Part shown: in pieces, positions 10,963-19,861 of the stretch
Layout of the letters: the number at the start of each line of letters is the position of its first letter
Numbering within the stretch: the first letter of the stretch is position 1
Assembly: GCA_963707135.1 (NCBI GenBank)
Contig: CAVPOY010000013.1
Coordinates: 1 to 64,000, forward strand
From: JBGSTR01 sp963707135
GTDB taxonomy: Bacteria; Pseudomonadota; Gammaproteobacteria; Chromatiales; Chromatiaceae
Direction of reading: 5' to 3'
Length of the DNA: 64,000 nucleotides
Notes under the pieces: generated by a model
The model's database searches: none
What the model saw: only the letters and a program-made list of their open reading frames with translations
What the model was told of the DNA's origin: nothing
Translations under genes and position numbers: made by a program

Positions 10963-12231
10963 ATGGAGATCGACACCAAGACCCTGCACATCACCCGGCT
11001 CGCGCGCAATACCCTCGCGCTGATCCTGGCCGGCGGGCGGGGCGCGCGGCTGCAGGATCTGACCCAGTGGCGCGCGAAACCGGCAGTGCACTTCGGCGGC
11101 AAGTTCCGCATCATCGACTTTCCGCTGTCGAACTGCGTCAACTCGGGCATCCGGCGCATCGGCGTTCTGACCCAGTACAAGGCCCATTCGCTGATCCGGC
11201 ACCTGGTCAGGGGTTGGGGCCGATTCCAGAACGACCTCGGCGAATTCGTCGAGGTGCTGCCGGCCTCCCAGCGGACTACCGGCAACTGGTATGCGGGGAC
11301 CGCGGACGCCGTGTATCAGAACCTCGATATCATCCGCACTCACCAGCCGGAGCTGGTGCTGATCCTGGCCGGGGACCACGTCTACAAGATGGACTACGGC
11401 GCCATGCTCGCCTTCCACGTGGAGCAGCAGGCGGACATGACCGTGGGCTGTGTCGAGGTGTCGCTCGAGGAGGCGCGCGGTTTCGGAGTGATGACCGTCG
11501 ACGAACAGGCCAGGGTGCAGCACTTCGACGAAAAGCCGGAGCAGCCGGTTCCGATGCCCGGAAGCGACGACACGGCGCTGGCCTCCATGGGCATCTACGT
11601 GTTCAACACCCAGTTCCTGTTCGACGAGCTGATCCGGGACGCGCGCGACCCCGAGTCGGAACGGGACTTCGGCCGCAACATCATTCCGGACGCCATCGCA
11701 CGCAGCCGGGTCTATGCCTATCCGTTTCGCGACCCGGAGACCGGCGAGCAGGGCTTCTGGCGGGATGCCGGGACGGTGGACGCCTACTGGGCGGCCAATA
11801 TGGAGCTGGTCGATCCGGAGCCCGAACTGGACCTCTACGACAGCAAGTGGCCCATACTTACCCACCAGCAGCAGCTCCCGGCCGCGAAGTTCCTGACCGG
11901 CGAGGGCTACGCCCAGGGTACGGTGATCGACTCCATCGTCTCGGGCGGCTGCGTGGTCCACTCGGCCCGGCTGAGTCGCTCCCTGTTGTTCTCCAATGTC
12001 CGAGTGGATGCGGGGTCGGATCTGGACGAATGTGTCGTCTTTCCGGGCGTCACCGTAGGGCGCGATTGCCGCATCCGCAAGGCGGTCATCGACGCCGGAT
12101 GTCGTGTACCCGACGGGGCGGTGATCGGTGAAGACGCGGAGGACGACGCGCGGCGATTCCATGTCACCCGCGGTGGCGTGGTGCTCATCACGCCGGAGAT
12201 GCTGGGCCAGCGCAACCCGCAGTTCGGCTGA
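10963..12231 (+). CDS. glgC: Glucose-1-phosphate adenylyltransferase
   Basis: A 422-residue ADP-glucose pyrophosphorylase, the committing step of bacterial glycogen synthesis (glucose-1-P + ATP to ADP-glucose + PPi). The nucleotidyltransferase signature LAGGRGARL lies at residues 24-32, followed by KPAVHFGGKFRIIDFPLSN, the catalytic-site AGDHVYKMDY and the sugar-binding FDEKP. The C-terminal third has left-handed beta-helix hexapeptide character. A strong AGGAGGT ribosome site at 10951-10957 overlaps the stop codon of the branching-enzyme gene, so the two are translationally linked. With GlgB just upstream this is a glycogen operon; no glgA lies inside the window. Confidence 0.95.
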   Translation: MEIDTKTLHITRLARNTLALILAGGRGARLQDLTQWRAKPAVHFGGKFRIIDFPLSNCVNSGIRRIGVLTQYKAHSLIRHLVRGWGRFQNDLGEFVEVLPASQRTTGNWYAGTADAVYQNLDIIRTHQPELVLILAGDHVYKMDYGAMLAFHVEQQADMTVGCVEVSLEEARGFGVMTVDEQARVQHFDEKPEQPVPMPGSDDTALASMGIYVFNTQFLFDELIRDARDPESERDFGRNIIPDAIARSRVYAYPFRDPETGEQGFWRDAGTVDAYWAANMELVDPEPELDLYDSKWPILTHQQQLPAAKFLTGEGYAQGTVIDSIVSGGCVVHSARLSRSLLFSNVRVDAGSDLDECVVFPGVTVGRDCRIRKAVIDAGCRVPDGAVIGEDAEDDARRFHVTRGGVVLITPEMLGQRNPQFG

Positions 12232-12432
12232 GTGGTCACCGCCGAGAGGGCACGCCATGGAGGGCTCACCCTCGGCCTTGGCAACGCGAGTCCGGCACGG
12301 TTTTTCCACAAGTCGAGCCCATGCGAGACTCGCGGGCCGCGATGGGGTGCGGCCGCCCATCGCCGGTGCCGGTCCTCTTACTCGGTCGCAAGGGCGACGC
12401 GATATTGGCCCCTACCCGCAAATCGACCCGCA

Positions 12433-13215
12433 ATGCTCAAGCCACTCATGGTCCTCTCCCTCGCCTGCTTTTCGCTGCTTGCGCACGCCGAAGACGCGGC
12501 TATCGCCCGTCTGTTCAGCGAGACAGGCGTTTCGGGGACCCTGCTGATCGAATCGGCCAAGACGGGCCAGCGTTTCGTCCACAACGACGAGCGCGCGAGG
12601 CGCGCCCTTCCCGTTGCGTCCACGTTCAAGGTGCTCAACACCTTGATTGCGCTCGAGGAAGGCGTGATCGACGGCGCGGACGCGGCCATCCCGTGGGATG
12701 GGACGCTCCACCCGATCGCCGATTGGAACCGGGACCAGACGCTCGAGAGCGCGTTCAAGGTGAGCTGCGTCTGGTGCTACCAGGAGTTGGCGCGGCGGGT
12801 GGGGGCGGCGAAGTATCCGGCCTATCTCCGTCAGGCGCGGTACGGGCAGTTGCGCGAACCGTTTGACGGCACGCAGTTCTGGCTTGACGGCTCGCTGACC
12901 ATCAGCGCCGAGCAGCAGGTGGCGTTTCTCAGACAGCTGGTCGAGCGCCGCCTGCCGTATCGGGCGAACAGCTACGATACGCTGCAGACCATCATGCTTG
13001 CCGAGGCGACACCGCGCTATCGACTCTACGCCAAGACCGGCTGGTCGGCGCGCACCACACCGGGCATCGGCTGGTACGTGGGCTACGTCGAAGCTGCCGG
13101 AGACACCTGGCTGTTTGCATTGAATCTCGACACCCGCGGCGTTGCCGATCTGCCGCTGCGCAAGCAGATCGCCCTGGATGCGCTGCGCGTCAAGGGCATC
13201 GTGCCGGTGGACTGA
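12433..13215 (+). CDS. Class D (OXA-type) beta-lactamase family protein
   Basis: A 260-residue protein with a signal peptide (residues 1-19, ending LLAHA) for export to the periplasm. Class D motifs are in order: STFK at 63-66 (active Ser and carbamylated Lys), SCV about 48 residues later in the SxV position, RYGQ in place of the usual YGN, FWLDG, and KTGW near 205. Family members hydrolyse penicillins and often oxacillin. The Asn-to-Gln change in the YGN motif is unusual, and activity is not certain. The start chosen is the ATG directly before the signal peptide; the frame is open about 200 bases further upstream but those residues do not look like protein. Downstream of glgC, same strand, no evident shared function. 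Confidence 0.88.
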   Translation: MLKPLMVLSLACFSLLAHAEDAAIARLFSETGVSGTLLIESAKTGQRFVHNDERARRALPVASTFKVLNTLIALEEGVIDGADAAIPWDGTLHPIADWNRDQTLESAFKVSCVWCYQELARRVGAAKYPAYLRQARYGQLREPFDGTQFWLDGSLTISAEQQVAFLRQLVERRLPYRANSYDTLQTIMLAEATPRYRLYAKTGWSARTTPGIGWYVGYVEAAGDTWLFALNLDTRGVADLPLRKQIALDALRVKGIVPVD

Positions 13216-13320
13216 GCGGGCCTCGGGGATGGCGTTGCACCAAGCGAGTCAGCGATGGCGGATCGGCGACCGTCTTACGGACACCGCGCGCCGCGCGCCC
13301 TGCCGTTGAAGGATGGAGAG

Positions 13321-15438
13321 ATGACAGAACGCGTCCTTTTCCGGTTCTCATCAGAGGTGAGCATCCTCGGCCTCGAAACCGCGGTGCTGCTGCTGTTGCT
13401 GGTAGCCTGTCTGAGTGCCTTCATCTTCAGGCCGCTGAAGCTGCCCTATACGGTGGGTCTGGTGGCGGTCGGTTTCGGGCTCGGACACCTGGACCGGCTG
13501 GGCGTCCCTTCCGCAGCCCTTCAGGACGTCGTCCTCTCGCCGCACCTCATCCTCTACATTTTCGTCCCACCGCTTATCTTCGAGTCGGCGATCAACCTCG
13601 ACAACCGCCTGCTCGAGCGAAACCTCGTGCCCATCCTGGTCCTCGCCGCGCCGGGCCTGATGCTGTCGATGTTCCTGATCGGCGGGTCGATAGCCTGGCT
13701 CACGCCGCTGACCCTCGGCAGTGCCCTCCTGTTCGGGGCACTGATCTCAGCGACCGACCCGGTGGCCGTCATCGCGCTTTTCAAGGAATTCGGGGTCGCC
13801 CGGCGTCTCACCCTCCTGCTGGAGGGGGAGAGCATGCTCAACGACGCGACGGCGATCGTGGCCTTCGAGGTCGTGCTGTTCCTGGTCGCGTCCGATGGGC
13901 TGCAGACCCTTTCGCCGGGGCACGTGCTGGGGCGCGTCGCCCTGGTTCTGCTAGGTGGACTCGGGGTCGGTATCCTGATGGGGAAACTCGCCGGGTTCGC
14001 CCTTGTTCTTGTCAAGCGCGATGGCCTGATCCAGGTAACCGTTTCGGTGATCGTGGCCTACATGACCTTCATCGTCGCCGAGCATTATCTACATGTCTCG
14101 GGAGTGATCGCGGTCATGGTTGCGGGCCTCACACTTGGGCGACACGCCTCTGAGCGTATCACCGCGGCGCAGCGGGCGTTCTTCAAGGAATTCTGGGAGT
14201 TCGCGGCGTTTCTCGCGAACAGTCTCGTGTTTCTGCTGGTGGGGTTGAGCAGCGTCCAGCTCTTCGGACGCATCCGCGCCTTCGAGCCCGGCGAGCTTGG
14301 GGTAGCGATCGGGCTGGCCGTCGGTGTCGCGGTACTCGCCCGCGCCGTGGTCGTGTTTACTCTGATTCCGCCGCTGAATCGTTTCCTGCGCGATGGCCCC
14401 ATCGGCTGGCGGTTTCAGACCGTCATGGCCTGGGGCGGGCTACGTGGGGCCGTCGCGCTGGCCCTGGTGTTGAGCCTGGACGAGGGCTTCGCGGACCGGG
14501 ATCTGCTCCTGGCCATGACCCTGGGCGTCGTCCTGTTCACCATCCTCGTCTCGGGCGGGACCATGGGCACCCTCATTCACCGGCTGCGGCTCGACACCCC
14601 CGAGCACATCGACCGCTTGCTAGGCGCCGAGGCCATGTATCTGGCGAGCCGCAGCGCCGTCGATGCGCTCGCGAAACTCGATGAGAAAGAACCCTTTCGG
14701 ATGGCGGTCCTGGAGGACGCGCGGCGGCGACTGCAGGGCCGGCTTCAACAGGCCGAAACCGCGTTGAGCGAGGCATGGTCGGCGGCAGGGGCATCCCCAA
14801 GATTCAGCCGGCGGGCGCTGTGGTCCCAGGCCGTGGCGTTGGAACAAAGGGGGTACCAACGACTGTTCGACGCTGGGGTGGTCTCCGAAGGGGTGTTTGG
14901 CAAGCTTCAACTCCTGGTGGACCTTAAGCGTGAATCGGTCCGCCAGGACCATATTCCGCCGCCGGTCGCCGCCCATGAGCCCCTGGCGGCGGGATGGGAA
15001 CCAAAGCTGCGGTCGGGGTTCCTGGATCGGCGATCCGGCACCGGTGATCTGCTCGAGGACGTGATGCAGCCGGGGCTGAGCGACCTGGTCCGGGGACAGC
15101 GGCATCGGCAGGACCTGAGGGTCAGTTACGAATATGAGTTCGCGCTGTTCGAGGTGACGGGCGATGTCGCGGAGGAGGTCGCGCGACTTGCGAAACAACA
15201 TGCGCTGGACGAGGTCATCGCCGCGGGCTGCGTTCGCGCCTATCAGACCTTGCGGGAACAGTCGCTGCGCCGATTGAATACCGCGGCGACCGATGAACCG
15301 GCATTGGTCGGGGAGTTGCAGGCGCTGATCCTTCGCCGATATGCCCTGAGCGATGCTGTCAAGATGCTGGACCAATTCGTGGCCCAGGGCCTGATCTCCG
15401 GCGAAATCGCCGCAAAGACGCGAGCCAGCCTGGAATAG
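13321..15438 (+). CDS. CPA1-family Na+/H+ antiporter with long cytoplasmic tail
   Basis: A 705-residue inner-membrane antiporter. About a dozen hydrophobic segments fill residues 15-410, with the CPA1/NhaP signature ISATDPVAVI near residue 143 (the ion-binding aspartate) and GESMLNDATAIV near 170. The last 290 residues are hydrophilic, helical and probably cytoplasmic; they do not contain a TrkA-C or cyclic-nucleotide motif that I can recognise. These proteins exchange Na+ or K+ for protons and support pH and salt tolerance. Start at the ATG 13321, preceded by GGAGAG; an earlier in-frame ATG at 13255 is less likely. Confidence 0.9.
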   Translation: MTERVLFRFSSEVSILGLETAVLLLLLVACLSAFIFRPLKLPYTVGLVAVGFGLGHLDRLGVPSAALQDVVLSPHLILYIFVPPLIFESAINLDNRLLERNLVPILVLAAPGLMLSMFLIGGSIAWLTPLTLGSALLFGALISATDPVAVIALFKEFGVARRLTLLLEGESMLNDATAIVAFEVVLFLVASDGLQTLSPGHVLGRVALVLLGGLGVGILMGKLAGFALVLVKRDGLIQVTVSVIVAYMTFIVAEHYLHVSGVIAVMVAGLTLGRHASERITAAQRAFFKEFWEFAAFLANSLVFLLVGLSSVQLFGRIRAFEPGELGVAIGLAVGVAVLARAVVVFTLIPPLNRFLRDGPIGWRFQTVMAWGGLRGAVALALVLSLDEGFADRDLLLAMTLGVVLFTILVSGGTMGTLIHRLRLDTPEHIDRLLGAEAMYLASRSAVDALAKLDEKEPFRMAVLEDARRRLQGRLQQAETALSEAWSAAGASPRFSRRALWSQAVALEQRGYQRLFDAGVVSEGVFGKLQLLVDLKRESVRQDHIPPPVAAHEPLAAGWEPKLRSGFLDRRSGTGDLLEDVMQPGLSDLVRGQRHRQDLRVSYEYEFALFEVTGDVAEEVARLAKQHALDEVIAAGCVRAYQTLREQSLRRLNTAATDEPALVGELQALILRRYALSDAVKMLDQFVAQGLISGEIAAKTRASLE

Positions 15439-15812
15439 CCCACCGAACAGCTTGATCTACAACGCGGTTATCGGCTCGACTGTCCGCAGACGGACGCATG
15501 ACTGCGTCTCGAACCAAACCATGTGAGCGACTCTGTTCGGCCAACTCCGGCCCCTCGCGCGTTACTGGTGAGCGGCAGCTTTACGTCGCTCTGCGGTCGC
15601 TCCATGTGACTCCGTACCTGCGGCGCTCACGCCAACAACGGAGATGCGCAGAAACCTCGAGCTCCCTGACAAACGCCCCGGGCGTCGGCCCAGCCCGCAG
15701 CCCAACAAGCGGGGCATCCATCCTTGCCCCTCTGGTACGATGCAAAGCGCTCAGGTCGGCCGAAGTGGCGCCGAGCAACATCGCACGCCGAAAAGACGGG
15801 AGCGAGACACGC
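15439..15812. other. Intergenic region before the mobile island, no gene seen
   Basis: These 374 bases lie between the antiporter stop and the truncated secreted-protein gene. I find no convincing coding frame, tRNA or hairpin terminator. The promoter of the truncated gene should lie near its right end. Confidence 0.5.
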
Positions 15813-15968
15813 ATGACGAATTTCGGAACACTCCGGGTGGCCGCGACACTGACGATGCTCGGCATATTTAATGTACAGGCGTTTTGCGCCGCCGAGGCTA
15901 ATGGGCCCACGCCGCCGTCGGTCGTTGTCAAGGAAGATGTCGCATTTTCTAAGCCGCTTTTTGTTTGA
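15813..15968 (+). pseudogene. Start of a secreted protein gene, cut off by the IS3-family element
   Basis: The ATG at 15813 begins a clean signal peptide (about residues 1-27, TLRVAATLTMLGIFNVQAFC, cysteine at the end) and a short mature start rich in proline. The host sequence stops near 15937, where the insertion-sequence end begins; the frame then runs a few codons into the element and ends at 15968. The mature part is too short (about 15 residues) to name the family. No continuation of this gene is visible on the far side of the island after 25042, which implies a deletion or rearrangement there. Confidence 0.6.
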
Positions 15969-17056
15969 GATCCCCCTCCGTTTTCATCGGTTTGCCGGGA
16001 TTTAGGTAGACGATGGATTCGGCTTGCCAGTTACGCGTCGGCCCCGACCAGCGCTCTGGACGTTCGGCCTTGGCAGCCTGGTAAAGGGCGTGGCGTTGTT
16101 CCAGGATCAAGCCATCGTCGCCCCGATGGCGTTGCGCCGGCGTGACGAATTTCAGGCCACTGTGGCGGTGCGCCTCGTTGTACCAATGCTGGAACCCGGC
16201 GACCCACTCACGGGCCTCCTGAAGGCTGTCGAAGGGCTTGTCGGGGTAGCCGGGGTGGTACTTCAAGGTCTTGAACAGGGCCTCGGAGTAGGGGTTGTCA
16301 TCGCTGACGGCGGGGCGGCTGAACGAGGGCATGACACCGAGCCGTTGCAGGGTCGAGAGCATGGTCGCTCCCTTCATGGGCGAGCCGTTGTCGGAGTGCA
16401 GCACCAGAGAATCGGCACAAACGCCTTCGCGCAGGTGGGTCTTGCGGAACACGCCGGCGGCCTGTTCGGTGGACTCGGTGTCGAACACCTCCCAGCCGAC
16501 GATCTTGCGGCTGTAGACGTCCATGATCAGGTAGAGGTAGAAGAACAGCCCCTTGACCGTCGTGACGAGGTAGGTGATGTCCCAGCTCCACAGCTGATTC
16601 GGTGCGCTGGCCTGTAGCGGCATGGGTCGCTGGCGCGTCGGCGCCCTGGCCTTGCCGCGGCGGGTCAGCTGATTGGCCTCACGCAAGACCCGATAGAAGC
16701 TCGACTCCGAGGCCAGGTACAGACCCCGGTCCGCCAGTGCCGGCACGATCTGACTCGGCGGGCTATGGGCGAACTCCGGCGCATTGGCGGTGTCGAGGAT
16801 CTGCCGGCGCTCCTGCGCGGAGAGCTTGTTGGCCGGCTCGCGCCGGGCGCCGGCCGCCTGGCGGCCATCGGCCTTCCGTTCACCGTCCTCACGCCAGCGT
16901 TGCAGCGACCGCGCTGAGATCGCGAGCACGCGGCAGGCCGCCGAGAGCCGCGCGCCGGCCGCGCACGTTTCCTCGATCAGCGCGATCACCTCCTGGCGCT
17001 CCCGCAGTCCGATTTTCCGTCCTCGGGCTCCTCCCAGAGCGCCCGAATTTTTTTTT
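15949..17056 (-). CDS. IS3-family transposase OrfB (catalytic part)
   Basis: Reading leftwards from the A9 run at about 17048-17056, the frame gives an HTH-like region (LRERQEVIALIEET, LSAACRVLAISARSLQRW) and then an IS3 integrase core. The DDE residues are visible: Asp in WSWDITYL, Asp in LHSDNGSP and Glu in SEALFKTLKYH. The C-terminal WYNEAHRHSGLKFVTP motif is typical of OrfB. Normal expression would need a programmed frameshift from orfA on the A9 run; here orfA is 7.5 kb away, so no fusion protein can form. Without an own start codon near the break this is a disabled remnant, though its catalytic core is intact. Confidence 0.88.
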
Positions 17057-17652
17057 GCTTGCGCCAGGCAAAGCCTGGAAGAGGGGGAAGCATGCAGACA
17101 TGACGTGAGCAAGCAGAAACCTCTTAGTGCGACCCGGCAGGTGAAAGTCCTGACCCGGTAAGGATTGGCCATCCACCGGAACCGAGTGTTGCGTGGTGCG
17201 GGGGTGACCCCGCCTGCGAAGCGTACACAGGAGGCGGCTAGGCCGTGTGATGGAGCCTCGAAAGAACCGTTGCGGAGCCGACGTTGTGTAAAAGGCGGAA
17301 GGCTACAGTGAGCGCATCGAAAGGGCCTGATGCGAGCACTCCGCCGGGGTCGAAGAGCAGGGCATGGTCGCAAGGGTCGCCCAGGAACCTGGGAGGGCTC
17401 ACTCGTTCCTTGACCGAGACGCGGTGCGGGCGCCGCGGGAGAAGTGGCCCAGGTCCGTCGGAGCCGGGTCCGGCCGGCGGGAGCAAAGAGGACCCGAGGC
17501 AAGGTACCGCCAAGCGAAGGCAACGAAGCGCGGCGGGACGGCGGGCGAGCAATCGGAGTCGGCTGATAGTACCGCTGAGCGCGGGGAACTCGCCCCAGAG
17601 GACCCGCGGGAGGGAAGCGGCCGATCGGTCTAGACACCTTCTGGAGGGCAAG

Positions 17653-18696
17653 ATGACGCGGACATTGGATCGCGAGATCATCTCCACGAAACAACAGAAG
17701 ATCGCGGATTTGGCGAGAAGGGCACCGCAGATGGTGCTGCTGACGCTGGCGCACCACATCGACCTGGCGTGGATGGAAGAGGCGTATCGGCGCACGCGCA
17801 AGGATGGTGCGGTCGGCGTGGACGGCGTCACCGCCGCGGCGTACGAGGAGCGGCTGCAGGAGAACCTGAGCGACTTGCTCGAACGGTTCAAGAGCGGCCT
17901 GTATCGGGCGCCGCCGGTCAGGCGTGTCCATATTCCCAAGGCCGGGGCGAAGAACAAGACCCGCCCCATCGGTATCCCCACACTGGAAGACAAGATCCTC
18001 CAGCGGGCAGTGCTGATGGTGCTGGAGCCGGTCTACGAGCAGGACTTTCTGGACTGCTCCTACGGCTTTCGGCCGGGCCGCAGTGCCCACCAGGCACTCG
18101 AAGTGCTGTGGCAGGGGCTGATGGCCATCGGCGGGGGCTGGGTGATCGATCTCGACATCCAGTCGTACTTCGACAGTATCGAGAGGACCCATCTCAACGC
18201 CTTTCTCGACCAACGGGTGCGTGACGGTGTGATCCGTCGCGCGCTGGGCAAGTGGATGCATGCTGGGGTCATGGAAGAGGGGGTGATCAGCTACCCAGAG
18301 CGGGGCAGCCCGCAGGGTGGGGTGATCAGCCCGCTGGTATCGAATATCTACCTGCACGAAGTGCTCGACCACTGGTTCGAGCAGGAGGTCAAGCCACGTC
18401 TGCGCGGGCGGGCCATGCTGGTCCGGTTTGCCGATGATGCGCTGCTGGCCTTTGAGCGGGAAGACGATGCGCGGCGGGTACTGGACGTGTTGCCCAAACG
18501 CTTCGCGCGCTTCGGCTTGACACTCCACCCCGAGAAGACGCGACTGGTGGATTTTCGCCGTCCGTCACGGACAGGCGAAGCGAGCGGCTCACAACGTGGG
18601 CGTAGCTTCGACCTGCTCGGTGTTAGCGCTCATATTGTTTCACCGCCGAATTCCCAGGGTTTTCCGGATTGCGTACGGCGGGGATTTCCAGTTTGA
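17653..18696 (+). pseudogene. ltrA: Group II intron reverse transcriptase, copy A N-terminal part (transposon-disrupted)
   Basis: Residues 1-322 are identical to the intact copy B protein, including the palm-domain core SPQGGVISPLVSN and the FADD catalytic motif. At 18620 the gene enters the transposon, adds about 25 unrelated residues and stops at 18696. The reverse transcriptase domain is nearly whole, but the maturase domain X is missing from this fragment; it survives separately at 22108-22471. A GGAGGG ribosome site precedes the ATG. Confidence 0.9.
18616..18620. repeat. Target-site duplication CTCGG (left copy; right copy 22103-22107)
   Basis: The five bases CTCGG directly precede the transposon at 18616-18620 and directly follow it at 22103-22107, while the intact intron copy B has a single CTCGG at 24119-24123. 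This proves recent insertion of the 18621-22102 unit into the reverse transcriptase gene. A five-base duplication is usual for Tn7-, Tn5053- and Mu-like transposases. Confidence 0.95.
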
Positions 18697-18851
18697 GGGC
18701 TCTGGTGGGATAGCGGTGGAAGACGGAGCAAAGCGGATCTCGCGGTTGCTCCGGTGGGTTCGGTCGAGGGCGAGGGGTGGCAACGAGGGGCGAGTACCTC
18801 GTCGAGGCCACCGTGGTGAAGCAAGCCCACCACGGCGGTGGCCGGGGGAAC

Positions 18852-19064
18852 TCAGAAGGGCAGCTCCTCGTCAGGCCCGAACAGATCGAGCTGCGGGTCG
18901 GTATCGGTATTGAGCACCGGGTCGACCAAGGGCAGCAGATCGGCCTGGTAGCGGTGCCAGATGGCATCGGTGAGCTCATTGAGCAAGGCAAACACCGCCA
19001 GCGCCTGCTGGGGTGTCCAATGCTCTGGCACGGGGAGGTGGAAGCGTTCGGGCAACTGGATCAT
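18852..19064 (-). CDS. Small protein encoded in the transposon operon
   Basis: A 70-residue protein whose ATG overlaps the stop of the ATPase gene (ATGA), so it is translationally coupled to it. It has a proline-rich start (RFHLPVPEHW), a helical middle (QALAVFALLNELTDAIW) and an acidic C-terminal tail ending LDLFGPDEELPF. I recognise no domain. Its strict position after the ATPase suggests a function in transposition, perhaps as a partner of the ATPase. The short acidic end could be a protein-protein contact, which is inference. Confidence 0.7.
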   Translation of the reverse strand: MIQLPERFHLPVPEHWTPQQALAVFALLNELTDAIWHRYQADLLPLVDPVLNTDTDPQLDLFGPDEELPF

Positions 19065-19861
19065 GGGGCCACCTCCTCGCGGGCACTCTGCACATGCTCG
19101 GCGGTGACGGTTCGGGCCTGGGTGAGGGCCGCGCTGGTGAGCGCATAGTGGGCCAACCGGTTGACCTTACGCGGCATCCCCTGGGTGGCCTGGAACAAGG
19201 CCTCCACCGCCGGTGGCTCGAACAAGGGCAGTTCACAGCCGGCCAGGCGCAGGCGATGAGTCAGATACTCGGGCAGTTCCTCGCGCGTGAGCCCGGCCAA
19301 GTGGTAACGCACCACGATGCGTTGGGCGAGGGACTCGTGCACCGCCATGGCCAGACGCCGGCGCAGCTCGGTGAGTCCGACCAGCAGCAGACACAGCCGG
19401 TTCTCCGAATCCATCTGGTAATTGGTCAGCAGCCGCAGATCCTCCAGCACCTCGTTTCTCAGGTGATGGGCCTCATCGACGATCAGCACCGGGCGTTGCC
19501 GGGCCTCCAGGGTCAGGCGGCTGATCTCGCTGCGGATCGCGCGGAAGGCCGCCGCGCGGTTGCGCTCGATGGGCAGCCCGAGCTCCCAGCCGATCGACTT
19601 GTACATATCGAGCACATTGCCGGTGGACAGCGGCACATAGAACACCCGGTACAGTCCCGGATGCAGCGCGGCGGCCACCTTGCGGCAGACCGTGGTCTTG
19701 CCCGAGCCGGCCTCGCCGGTCACCAGGCCGACGGCGCGCAGCTCCAGCAGATGGGTCAGACGGGCCTCGGCCTCGCGCAGCGTCGCCGAGGCAAACAGGG
19801 CGTCCGGCTGGGGCGTCACATCAAAGGGGAAGGCGCTCAGAGCGAAGTGCTTGCGATACAT
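19061..19861 (-). CDS. TniB/ExeA-type AAA ATPase of the transposon
   Basis: A 266-residue AAA protein. Walker A is GEAGSGKTT near residue 52, Walker B is VLIVDEAHHL near 130, and a sensor/arginine region follows (LVGLTELRRRL, QRIVVRYHLAGL). Such ATPases (TniB, TnsC, MuB, IS21 IstB relatives) choose the target and activate the DDE transposase. The N-terminus YRKHFALSAFPF resembles ExeA-family proteins. The start ATG overlaps the transposase stop (TGATG). A GTG six bases earlier is an alternative start. Confidence 0.9.
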   Translation of the reverse strand: MYRKHFALSAFPFDVTPQPDALFASATLREAEARLTHLLELRAVGLVTGEAGSGKTTVCRKVAAALHPGLYRVFYVPLSTGNVLDMYKSIGWELGLPIERNRAAAFRAIRSEISRLTLEARQRPVLIVDEAHHLRNEVLEDLRLLTNYQMDSENRLCLLLVGLTELRRRLAMAVHESLAQRIVVRYHLAGLTREELPEYLTHRLRLAGCELPLFEPPAVEALFQATQGMPRKVNRLAHYALTSAALTQARTVTAEHVQSAREEVAP

